This document shows positions 15,475-22,586 of a stretch of DNA of 31,925 nt, in pieces. Location: assembly GCA_948602995.1 (NCBI GenBank), contig CAPEBR010000046.1, forward strand, positions 1 through 31,925, read 5' to 3'. This stretch comes from an uncultured Dorea sp. (GTDB lineage Bacteria > Bacillota > Clostridia > Lachnospirales > Lachnospiraceae). Both the position numbers and the translations under genes were made by a program. The notes beneath the pieces are model-generated. The model worked only from the letters and a program-made list of their open reading frames with translations, was not told where the DNA came from and ran no database searches. Position 1 is the first letter of the stretch. Every line of letters starts with the position of its first letter.

Positions 15475-15747
15475 TTATCTTACTGAAAAACAGCTTTCGT
15501 TTTCTTCCGGGGCGATTTCTTTTGTGTCGATCCATTCAATGTCAATAAAGGGATTTCTGTTTAAGCCTTTTAGAAGCTCGTTGATCTGTGTTTCCCGTCC
15601 CTGTACTTCCATGGTGACTGTACCGTCCCATTCGTTTTTGACCCAGCCTGTTACTCCGAGAGAGCGGGCAAGGTATTTTGCAGTGTAACGGAATCCTACG
15701 CCCTGAACCCGTCCGTGGAATGTAATATGTTTTCTGATTTCTCCCAT
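15475..15747 (-). CDS. acyP: Acylphosphatase
   Basis: A small enzyme that hydrolyses carboxyl-phosphate bonds of acyl phosphates. The 90-residue product starts at ATG 15747, where KHITFHGRVQGVGFRYTAK carries the phosphate loop GRVQGVGFR with catalytic Arg20. Asn38 in the GWVKNEWDGTV segment is the second catalytic residue. Length is normal. An upstream in-frame extension would run through the palindromic repeat and is rejected. It heads the acyP-TetR transcript behind its own promoter. A link to the glycyl radical genes opposite is not evident. Confidence 0.93.
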   Translation of the reverse strand: MGEIRKHITFHGRVQGVGFRYTAKYLARSLGVTGWVKNEWDGTVTMEVQGRETQINELLKGLNRNPFIDIEWIDTKEIAPEENESCFSVR

Positions 15748-15776
15748 AATCGTTCTCTTTTCTTTGTGCTGCCCTA

Positions 15777-15805
15777 ATTGTAATATGTTTTTCTGAAACT
15801 TGCAA
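15777..15805 (-). promoter_or_regulatory. Promoter of acyP-TetR
   Basis: On the minus strand TTGCAA (15800-15805) and TACAAT (15777-15782) are 17 bases apart. The -35 box lies one base from palindromic repeat copy 5, which separates it from the divergent hypD promoter. Confidence 0.6.
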
Positions 15806-15806
15806 G

Positions 15807-15844
15807 TTGGGGACGGGGTATTTTTAAAAATACCCCGTCCCCAA
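15807..15844. repeat. Palindromic repeat copy 5 between divergent promoters
   Basis: A perfect 38-base palindrome identical to the copy 1 core and arms. The usual tail is not intact: TTGACAAATTGC replaces TTGAAAATGACC, and its first six bases form the -35 box of the activase-hypD promoter. Confidence 0.9.
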
Positions 15845-15873
15845 TTGACAAATTGCTTCCTACATGGTATATT
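15845..15873 (+). promoter_or_regulatory. Promoter of the activase-hypD operon
   Basis: A perfect TTGACA (15845-15850) and TATATT (15868-15873) are 17 bases apart. The -35 box begins at the base after the palindromic repeat. Transcription should start near 15880, within the candidate operator. Confidence 0.8.
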
Positions 15874-15876
15874 CGT

Positions 15877-15898
15877 ACTATAGTCTAAACTATAGTTT
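15877..15898. promoter_or_regulatory. Candidate TetR operator at the hypD promoter
   Basis: Two copies of the self-complementary octamer ACTATAGT (15877-15884 and 15889-15896) lie 12 bases apart, the second within the 12-base palindrome AAACTATAGTTT (15887-15898). They cover the expected transcript start of activase-hypD. The divergent TetR gene is the obvious candidate binder. Binding is inferred. Confidence 0.6.
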
Positions 15899-15922
15899 GT
15901 CTGGATATGAAAGGAAGTCAGT

Positions 15923-16831
15923 ATGAGAAATATTACGAATATACAGAAGTTTTCTGTCCATGACGGTGACGGTATCCGCACATCTGTGTTTTTCAAGGGA
16001 TGTCCGCTGAAGTGTGAGTGGTGTCACAATCCGGAGACACAAAAGTTTGAGCGTGAGATGCAGTATGACCCGGGTAAATGTACGGGCTGCGGCTCCTGTG
16101 CCAGTGTCTGTCCGGCGGGCGCCCTTGCCATGAAGGATGGCATACCCTGTCTTAACAGGGAACTCTGTACTTTATGCGGGAAATGTGTGAACTTCTGTCC
16201 GGCGGGAATCCGTGAGATTGCGGGTCATGAATATACAGTGAAGGAACTCGTAAAAGAGCTTATGAAGGATCAGATCTTCTATGAGGACTCCGGCGGAGGG
16301 GTAACCTTTTCCGGTGGAGAGGTAATGTCGATGGATCTGGATTATATCCTGGAGGCTGCAAAAGAGCTTAAGCGTCAGGGTGTAACGCTCACGGTTGATA
16401 CCTGCGGGTACGTCCCTTACGAAAGATTCCAGGAGCTTCTTCTGTATACAGACACCTTCCTTTATGATGTGAAGATGATGGATCCTGTACTTCATGAAAG
16501 GTATACAGGGGTGGATAATAAGCTGATTCTTGAAAATCTGGTCCGTCTTGCTGCGGACGGTGCGAGGATCTACATCCGGATTCCTGTCATAAAGGAAGTA
16601 AATGGAAACGACCAGAATATGACCGACACCATCTCATTTCTGAAGGAACACGATATTCATCCGCCTCAGATTAACCTGCTTCCGTATCACGATACAGGAA
16701 GAGGCAAATATCCGAAGCTTGGTATGGAATATAAAGGAACTAATCTGCATGCACCAGACCGGGAAGAGATGGAGCATTTTGTCCGGCTTTTTCAGAATGC
16801 CGGATTCCAGAACACAAAAATAGGAGGGTAA
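15923..16831 (+). CDS. Glycyl radical enzyme activase of HypD (radical SAM)
   Basis: Installs the glycyl radical on the hydroxyproline dehydratase encoded next. The 302-residue protein has the radical SAM motif C27-x3-C31-x2-C34 (FFKGCPLKCEWCHN), then an inserted ferredoxin-like domain with two four-cysteine clusters (C53, C56, C59, C63 and C82, C85, C88, C92), as in other non-PFL activases, and the GGE motif in VTFSGGEVMSM. The hypD ribosome binding site (GGAGGG) overlaps its last codons and only five bases separate the genes. It is sometimes annotated pflE or pflA; the neighbour shows the partner is HypD. Confidence 0.94.
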   Translation: MRNITNIQKFSVHDGDGIRTSVFFKGCPLKCEWCHNPETQKFEREMQYDPGKCTGCGSCASVCPAGALAMKDGIPCLNRELCTLCGKCVNFCPAGIREIAGHEYTVKELVKELMKDQIFYEDSGGGVTFSGGEVMSMDLDYILEAAKELKRQGVTLTVDTCGYVPYERFQELLLYTDTFLYDVKMMDPVLHERYTGVDNKLILENLVRLAADGARIYIRIPVIKEVNGNDQNMTDTISFLKEHDIHPPQINLLPYHDTGRGKYPKLGMEYKGTNLHAPDREEMEHFVRLFQNAGFQNTKIGG

Positions 16832-16836
16832 AAGAC

Positions 16837-19212
16837 ATGGCGAAACTGCGTGGTATGAATGAGAGAATTCAGAAGCTCCGGGAGCTCAGTGTGACGACGC
16901 CCGTTCACATTGACCTTGAGAGAGCAAAGATTGAAACAGATTTTTACAAGGAGAATGATGGGAAATATTCGATCCCTGTTATGAGGGCAATGGTTCTTAA
17001 GGAATATTTCTCCAAAAAAACGCTGTATCTTGGAGACGGCGAGCTGATCGTAGGCGAAAAGGGGAAGGATCCCCAGGCGTCCCCTACTTTCCCGGAACTA
17101 TGCTGCCACAGCGTTGAGGACATGGTCGTTATGAGCGAGCGGGAACTCGTATCCTTTAAGACGACAGAGGAAGACAGAAGGCTTCAGGCTGAGGAGATCA
17201 TCCCCTACTGGACAGGAAGAAGCATGCGCGAAAAGATTCTCGCAAGGATGACACCCGAGTGGCATGAGTGCTACAGCGCGGGTATGTTTACAGAATTCAT
17301 GGAGCAAAGAGGCCCCGGCCATACATGCGGCGGCGAGCAGGTATTTACAACCGGATACCTGGATTATAAAGAAAAGATCCAAAAGACCATGGATGAGCTT
17401 GATTATATCAATGATCCAGAAGCAGTAAATAAATGCGAAGAGCTAAAAGCCATGGCAATCTCCTGCGATGCGGTATGCATTCTTGGAGAACGTTATCACA
17501 AGCTGGCTCTTGAGATGGCAGAGAAAGAGGAAAATGAAGTCAGAAAAGCGGAGCTTCTCCAGATTGCCGCTAACCTGGAGGTTGTTCCGGCACGCAGGCC
17601 AAAGACCTACTGGCAGGCGATCCAGTTATACTGGTTCACACATCTTGCTGTTACAACAGAACTGAACCCATGGGATGCCTTTAGCCCCGGAAGGCTGGAC
17701 CAGCATTTGAATCCTTACTATGAGAGAGACGTGGAAGCCGGCATTCTTGATGATGAGAAGGCTCTTGAACTCCTGGAATGCCTGTGGGTGAAGTTCTACA
17801 ATCAGCCAGCGCCAGTTAAGGTTGGCATCACCTTAAAGGAAAGCGCAACTTATACAGACTTTGCAAATATTAACACCGGAGGAGTGACCCCGGACGGCCG
17901 CAACGGCGTCAACAACGTAAGTTATCTGATCCTGGACTGCATGGATGAGATGAAACTGGTACAGCCCAACTCTAATGTGACAATCAGTAAAAAGACTCCG
18001 GCAAAGTTCCTTAAGAGAGCCTGCGAGGTGTCCAGGAAAGGCTGGGGACAACCGGCATTCTACAATACTGAGGCGCAGATCATGGAGCTGATCAATGCGG
18101 GTAAGAAGCTTGAGGATGCAAGACGCGGCGGCTCCTCTGGATGTGTTGAAACCGGTGCATGGGGCAGCGAGGCATACATCCTTACAGGATATCTGAACAT
18201 TCCGAAGGTATTCCAGCTGACACTCTTCAATGGATTTGACCAGTATTCAGGAAAGCAGATTGGTCTTGAACTTGGATATGCAAAGGACTTTCAGACATAC
18301 GAAGAGCTTTGGGATGCATTTAAAAAGCAGTTAGAATACATTATTAACATCAAGATTCGCGGCAACAATGTAATTGAACAGCTGTATGCCCAGGAGATGC
18401 CGGCGCCGTGTCTTTCCGTTGTAACGAACGACTGTATCTCCAACGCGAGAGATTACAACGCAGGCGGGGCAAGGTACAATACCAACTACATCCAGGGCGT
18501 TGGAATCGGTACAGTTACAGACTGCCTTTCCGCAGTAAAATATAATGTATACGACAAGCACAACTTCACCATGGAGGAACTTATTGAGGCAATGGAACAT
18601 AATTATGAAGGTTATGACGCCATTTACCGCATGGTTCATGACCGGACTCCGAAGTATGGAAATGATGACGACTATGCTGACAGCATCATGCAGAATGTAT
18701 TTGAGCTTTACAGAAGCCAGATTACAGGACGCCCGAATATGAAAGGCGGAAAATATGGCGTAGATATGCTGCCTACTACCTGCCACGTATACTTTGGAGA
18801 CGTCATTCTGGCAACTCCAAATGGAAGAAAAGCCCACAAACCGGTATCTGAAGGCATTTCCCCAGAGAAATCTGCTGACAGAAACGGCCCGACAGCAGTC
18901 ATCAAATCCTGTGCAAAGATGGATCACCTTGCAACAGCCGGAACACTTCTGAACCAGAAATTCACACCAGATGTTGTGGCCGGAGAAGAAGGCCTTGACA
19001 ATATGGCAAGCCTGATCCGTTCCTATTTCTCAATGGACGGACATCATGTTCAGTTCAATGTGATTGACAGACAGACGCTGATTAACGCGCAGAATAACCC
19101 GGAGGATTACAAAGATCTGATTGTCCGCGTTGCCGGATACAGCGATTTCTTCCGTAACCTGGATAAACCGCTCCAGGATGAGATTATTGAACGAACAGAG
19201 CAGTCCTTTTAA
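16837..19212 (+). CDS. hypD: trans-4-hydroxy-L-proline dehydratase (glycyl radical enzyme)
   Basis: Removes water from trans-4-hydroxy-L-proline to give pyrroline-5-carboxylate, which ProC reduces to proline. The 791 residues show the radical motif VRVAGYSDFF (Gly767) and the active-site loop GSSGCVETG with Cys436 and Glu438. From memory of the C. difficile HypD structure, the residues named there (F152, H160, D278, S334, F340, C434, E436, Y450, T645, G765) all recur here two positions later (F154, H162, D280, S336, F342, C436, E438, Y452, T647, G767). That argues for HypD over glycerol or propanediol dehydratase. Outside the site, CVETG is followed by AWGSEAY where I recall CFGKEAY. A related hydroxyproline-acting glycyl radical enzyme is the main alternative. 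Confidence 0.92.
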   Translation: MAKLRGMNERIQKLRELSVTTPVHIDLERAKIETDFYKENDGKYSIPVMRAMVLKEYFSKKTLYLGDGELIVGEKGKDPQASPTFPELCCHSVEDMVVMSERELVSFKTTEEDRRLQAEEIIPYWTGRSMREKILARMTPEWHECYSAGMFTEFMEQRGPGHTCGGEQVFTTGYLDYKEKIQKTMDELDYINDPEAVNKCEELKAMAISCDAVCILGERYHKLALEMAEKEENEVRKAELLQIAANLEVVPARRPKTYWQAIQLYWFTHLAVTTELNPWDAFSPGRLDQHLNPYYERDVEAGILDDEKALELLECLWVKFYNQPAPVKVGITLKESATYTDFANINTGGVTPDGRNGVNNVSYLILDCMDEMKLVQPNSNVTISKKTPAKFLKRACEVSRKGWGQPAFYNTEAQIMELINAGKKLEDARRGGSSGCVETGAWGSEAYILTGYLNIPKVFQLTLFNGFDQYSGKQIGLELGYAKDFQTYEELWDAFKKQLEYIINIKIRGNNVIEQLYAQEMPAPCLSVVTNDCISNARDYNAGGARYNTNYIQGVGIGTVTDCLSAVKYNVYDKHNFTMEELIEAMEHNYEGYDAIYRMVHDRTPKYGNDDDYADSIMQNVFELYRSQITGRPNMKGGKYGVDMLPTTCHVYFGDVILATPNGRKAHKPVSEGISPEKSADRNGPTAVIKSCAKMDHLATAGTLLNQKFTPDVVAGEEGLDNMASLIRSYFSMDGHHVQFNVIDRQTLINAQNNPEDYKDLIVRVAGYSDFFRNLDKPLQDEIIERTEQSF

Positions 19213-19216
19213 TCAG

Positions 19217-19254
19217 TTGGGGACGGGGTATTTCTAAAAATACCCCGTCCCCAA
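19217..19254. repeat. Palindromic repeat copy 6 (hypD / DUF1848 convergence)
   Basis: A 38-base palindrome with one mismatch (core TTTCTAAAAA) and no tail. It starts four bases after the hypD stop. The mismatch C creates the TAG stop codon of the minus-strand DUF1848 gene (19234-19236). It may also act as the shared terminator of these convergent genes, though no T-run follows. Confidence 0.88.
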
Positions 19255-20181
19255 TCCCGGCATCTCAAATAATGACATCTGATAATCCGTGCTGGTCTGT
19301 ACCTTTCGGTCAATAATTTCCTCATCTCCCCGCAGATTTCCAATCAGCATAGGCGATTCTGGATCATGCTGACTGCACTTTTTCTTTACACTTTCCAGTG
19401 AGCCGTTTGCATAGCAGTATTTACAGTCGTTCGTACAGGTATTATACATACCAATGTCTATACTTTCCACACATCTGCACTGCGGACGCTGTCCTCTGTC
19501 CTTTTTCAGATCCAGTTTATATCCAATTACCCGCTTGATCTTCTCTTTATCAATACATGAACTGTGACCGATCCCGTACCGGGCAAGGTCTGTCTTCTCT
19601 GCGCAGGCATAAAGAGGCACCCTGTACCTGGATGCAATCCTGGAAAGGCGCTCTGCCACAGCCTCAATCTCCTCCTGTTCAAGCTCTGGGTAATGGGTTC
19701 CTCTGTAGGAATCGACAAAACTGATAATACACCTCTCTGCTGCCTTATTGAGCCACTGGCACATAGTCTCAAACATATCTGCATGATAGTCCGCCGTATA
19801 TCTGTCCGTCAGAATAATGGGGTCAAACCGCCAGTCAATTCTCTCCTGTCCGATCGTCTCACTCAGCAGAAGCATTGTTGCCATAACGTCCTCTGTACAC
19901 GGTACGCCTGGCTCCAGATCATCTCTATAATCTGTGATTGTAATCTGAAAATAATACTGATAGCCCATATCATCAATTTCCTTCAGATAAGGAAGCAGAG
20001 GCTCTGGGTTCTTGGTCCAGAAGACAATACAATCCACTGTATCCGGCGACAGACGGATACGGCTTATCTTCTTCCGATTGTATGGGTTTGGAACCATCAC
20101 TCTGCCCTCCCTGAGACGGTTCATAAACCATTCCGGGTATAGCGCCGGAATGTCTGTCCTTCTGCTTGCACTGATAATCAT
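19234..20181 (-). CDS. DUF1848 family protein
   Basis: A 315-residue protein of unknown function with the DUF1848 opening MIISASRRTDIPALYPEWFMNRLREG and the VFWTKNPEPLLPYL segment. Near the C-terminus is a cysteine cluster (CRCVESIDIGMYNTCTNDCKYCYAN) whose spacing recalls radical SAM or iron-sulfur proteins. The barrel-like pattern and clustered cysteines suggest a metal or Fe-S enzyme, which is inference. After the usual DYQMSLF end the frame runs on into repeat copy 6, which encodes LGTGYF and the stop codon. AGGAGAGG precedes ATG 20181. Confidence 0.85.
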   Translation of the reverse strand: MIISASRRTDIPALYPEWFMNRLREGRVMVPNPYNRKKISRIRLSPDTVDCIVFWTKNPEPLLPYLKEIDDMGYQYYFQITITDYRDDLEPGVPCTEDVMATMLLLSETIGQERIDWRFDPIILTDRYTADYHADMFETMCQWLNKAAERCIISFVDSYRGTHYPELEQEEIEAVAERLSRIASRYRVPLYACAEKTDLARYGIGHSSCIDKEKIKRVIGYKLDLKKDRGQRPQCRCVESIDIGMYNTCTNDCKYCYANGSLESVKKKCSQHDPESPMLIGNLRGDEEIIDRKVQTSTDYQMSLFEMPGLGTGYF

Positions 20182-20304
20182 GCGATCCTCTCCTGTATTT
20201 GCAACTAGTACAACGAATATTAAGTAATTGGCAGTTTGACGACAACGCGCCAGATGGAAATTTAGACAAGTGAAACGTACGGTTAATTAGTGTGGGTTAT
20301 ACTA

Positions 20305-20339
20305 GGGACGGGGTATTTTTAAAAATACCCCGTCCCCAA
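20305..20339. repeat. Palindromic repeat copy 7 (after rplQ)
   Basis: A perfect 32-base palindrome (20305-20336) with the copy 1 core, followed by CAAT and the rplQ stop codon at 20342-20344. No tail. It is the first structure after the ribosomal operon and may serve as a transcript end or 3' stabiliser, although a T-run is lacking. Confidence 0.88.
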
Positions 20340-20341
20340 TA

Positions 20342-20878
20342 TTATACCAGTTCAATTAATACTTCCATTGCAGCATCACCCTTGCGCTGGCCAATCTTAA
20401 TGATTCTTGTATAACCGCCTTTACGGTTCTCGTACTTCGGAGCAATCTCATCAAAAAGCTTTGCAACAAGGTCTACCTGCTTTGTATTTTTCTTCCTTCC
20501 TGCCTGTGCTGCCGGTACGTCCTTTACCGGATATAATACCTTCAGCATCTGATGACGTGCGTGGAGTCTGCCTGGAAGATCTTTCTTGATCTTCTTGTCT
20601 ACTTCATCATATACGGTAACTTTCTTACCGTCTACAACCTCTTTTACTCTCTTGCCGTCCTTATCCTTGCGCGGAACCTTAGCCTTTACGGTTACCTCTT
20701 CGAAGTTATCCTTTTCTCTTACTGCCATGGCAATCAGACCTTCTGCAATCTTACGGATTTCCTTTGCTCTTGCTTCTGTTGTCTTAATCTTGCCGTGAGT
20801 AAGAAGCGCTGTTACCTGATTTCTTAATAATGCTTTTCTCTGGCTTGATGTTTTACCAAGCTTTCTATACTTTGCCAT
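20342..20878 (-). CDS. rplQ: Ribosomal protein L17 with central insertion
   Basis: Large-subunit protein at the end of the alpha operon. The N-terminal half (MAKYRKLGKTSSQRKALLRNQVTALLTHGKIKTTEARAKEIRKIAEGLI) and the C-terminal part (KLFDEIAPKYENRKGGYTRIIKIGQRKGDAAMEVLIELV) are standard L17. Between them lie about 50 extra, highly charged residues (roughly 56-105, VPRKDKDGKRVKEVVDGKKVTVYDEVDKKIKK), so the product is 178 residues instead of the usual 115-130. I believe similar long L17 forms occur in Lachnospiraceae. ATG 20878 is chosen for its GGAGG site and the conserved MAKYRKL. Confidence 0.96.
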   Translation of the reverse strand: MAKYRKLGKTSSQRKALLRNQVTALLTHGKIKTTEARAKEIRKIAEGLIAMAVREKDNFEEVTVKAKVPRKDKDGKRVKEVVDGKKVTVYDEVDKKIKKDLPGRLHARHQMLKVLYPVKDVPAAQAGRKKNTKQVDLVAKLFDEIAPKYENRKGGYTRIIKIGQRKGDAAMEVLIELV

Positions 20879-20982
20879 TTTTCCAATCCTCCATATAAAA
20901 TACATCTGGTTATACTCTTCGGGCTTACTAGCCAAATGCTCTGCCGTACACTTCGGTTTTACCGGCAGAAAATGGTCTGTTT

Positions 20983-21942
20983 TTATTCTTCACCCTTGCT
21001 GAGACTTAATCCCAGTTCGTCAAGTTTTGCAAGTACTTCTTCCAGTGACTTGCGTCCCAGGTTACGTACCTTCATCATATCCTCCGGAGTTCTGTTAGTA
21101 AGCTCTTCCACCGTGTTAATGCCTGCCCTCTTGAGACAGTTGAAGGAGCGGACAGATAATTCCAGTTCATCGATACTCATCTCAAGTACCTTCTCCTTCT
21201 CATCGTCCTCTTTTTCAATCATAACCTCTGCAGCCTGCGCTACTTCGGAAAGATCAATAAAAAGCTTCAGATGCTCACTAAGTACCTTGGCAGCCAGGCT
21301 GACTGCCTCATCCGGTAATAATGTACCATTGGTATATACGTCTAGTGTTAATTTATCAAAGTCTGTAATCTGGCCGACACGTGTGTTTTCCACCGTGAGG
21401 TTTACACGCTCTACCGGAGTATAGATGGAATCAATCGGTATTACTGCGATCGGTAATTCGTCATTCTTATTCTTGTCAGCGCTTATATATCCTCTTCCCT
21501 TTGTAATCGTAAGCTCCATATATAATTTGCTGTCTACTCCGCCATTTAACGTTGCAATTACAGTTTCAGGATTCATGATCTCAATATCCTGATCTACCTG
21601 AATATCCGCTGCCGTAACAACACCTTCACCCTCGAACTCAATATATGCTGTCTTCGGTTCATCCGTCTCAGATGTGTTCTTGATAGCCAATGATTTCAAG
21701 TTCATGACAATCTCAGTTACATCTTCCTTTACTCCCGGAATGGAGCTGAACTCATGCAGTACACCGTCAATCTTCACCTGGCTGATGGCCGCGCCAGGAA
21801 GTGATGAAAGCATGATCCTCCTAAGAGAATTACCTAATGTTGTACCATATCCTCTCTCCAGTGGTTCCACAACAAATCTTCCATACTTTTTATCTTCTGA
21901 AATCTCTGTTATCTCAATATTGGGTTTATTAAAATCAAACAC
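20983..21942 (-). CDS. rpoA: RNA polymerase alpha subunit
   Basis: Assembly scaffold and activator contact of RNA polymerase. The 319 residues hold the N-terminal dimerisation domain (about 1-230; YGRFVVEPLERGYGTTLGNSLRR), a flexible acidic linker and the C-terminal domain (about 250-319; LELSVRSFNCLKRAGINTVEELTNRTPEDMMKVRNLGRKSLEEV). The start is GTG at 21942 with AGGAGG nine bases upstream. It lies between rpsD and rplQ as in most bacteria. Confidence 0.98.
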   Translation of the reverse strand: MFDFNKPNIEITEISEDKKYGRFVVEPLERGYGTTLGNSLRRIMLSSLPGAAISQVKIDGVLHEFSSIPGVKEDVTEIVMNLKSLAIKNTSETDEPKTAYIEFEGEGVVTAADIQVDQDIEIMNPETVIATLNGGVDSKLYMELTITKGRGYISADKNKNDELPIAVIPIDSIYTPVERVNLTVENTRVGQITDFDKLTLDVYTNGTLLPDEAVSLAAKVLSEHLKLFIDLSEVAQAAEVMIEKEDDEKEKVLEMSIDELELSVRSFNCLKRAGINTVEELTNRTPEDMMKVRNLGRKSLEEVLAKLDELGLSLSKGEE

Positions 21943-21973
21943 TAAAGTCCACCTCCTGTGGTGTTACGGGTTA

Positions 21974-22567
21974 TTATTTGGAATATAACTCGACGATTAA
22001 CATCTCATCTACCGGAACGTCGATCGCTTCGCGGGAAGGTAATTCCTTCACTGTTCCTTTCAGATTCTCTATATCCTGCTCAAGCCAGTCAGGAACCAGG
22101 CGTCCTCCGGTAGCGTCTACAATCTCTTTGTATCTTGGAGAGCTTTTGTGTTTTTCCTTAATCTCAATGACGTCTCCTGCCTTAATCAGATAAGACGGGA
22201 TATTCACCTGCTTACCGTTCACAAGAACATGCTTGTGATCAACAATCTGCCTTGCCTCACGTCTTGTTCTTGCAAGTCCAAGACGGAACACAACATTATC
22301 CAGTCTTGTCTCAAGAAGTACCATCAGGTTCTCACCTGTCATACCTTTCATCTGCTTTGCCTTCTTGTAGTAATTTCTGAAAGGTTTCTCTAATACGCCA
22401 TAGATAAATTTTGCTTTCTGTTTCTCACGAAGCTGGAGACCATACTCACTCATCTTTCTATTAGATCTCTTTAACTGTCTGTTAGACTTTTTATCAATTC
22501 CTAAATATACCGGATCCATTCCAAGGGAACGGCATCTCTTAAGAACCGGAACTCTATTCACTGCCAT
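21974..22567 (-). CDS. rpsD: Ribosomal protein S4
   Basis: Primary 16S rRNA-binding protein and, in several bacteria, translational repressor of its own operon. The 197-residue product has the S4 RNA-binding domain (about 88-150; METRLDNVVFRLGLA-type segment, then QIVDHKHVLVNGKQVNIPSYLIKAGDVI). The N-terminus carries a single Cys (CRSLGMDP), so this is the form without the zinc site. ATG 22567 has GGGAGGAG upstream; a longer frame to 22642 would overlap rpsK and is not used. S4 is the natural candidate to bind the structured leader before rpsM. Confidence 0.97.
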   Translation of the reverse strand: MAVNRVPVLKRCRSLGMDPVYLGIDKKSNRQLKRSNRKMSEYGLQLREKQKAKFIYGVLEKPFRNYYKKAKQMKGMTGENLMVLLETRLDNVVFRLGLARTRREARQIVDHKHVLVNGKQVNIPSYLIKAGDVIEIKEKHKSSPRYKEIVDATGGRLVPDWLEQDIENLKGTVKELPSREAIDVPVDEMLIVELYSK

Positions 22568-22586
22568 GATTAATTTCTCCTCCCAA

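Noticed and set aside
15475..15996. A 173-codon acylphosphatase with a long N-terminal extension
   Set aside because: The extension is read through a palindromic repeat and across the divergent hypD promoter; the 90-residue form has the normal start and family length.
18331..18927. A 198-codon minus-strand frame within hypD
   Set aside because: A shadow of the hypD reading frame with no similarity or initiation signal.
16837..19212. Pyruvate formate-lyase or glycerol dehydratase as the identity of the glycyl radical enzyme
   Set aside because: There is no adjacent Cys-Cys pair of PFL type at the active site, and the loop GCVETG plus the other substrate residues match hydroxyproline dehydratase.
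4390..20339. The GGGGAC repeats as a CRISPR array
   Set aside because: They are scattered over 16 kb between genes, palindromic and without regular spacers or cas genes.
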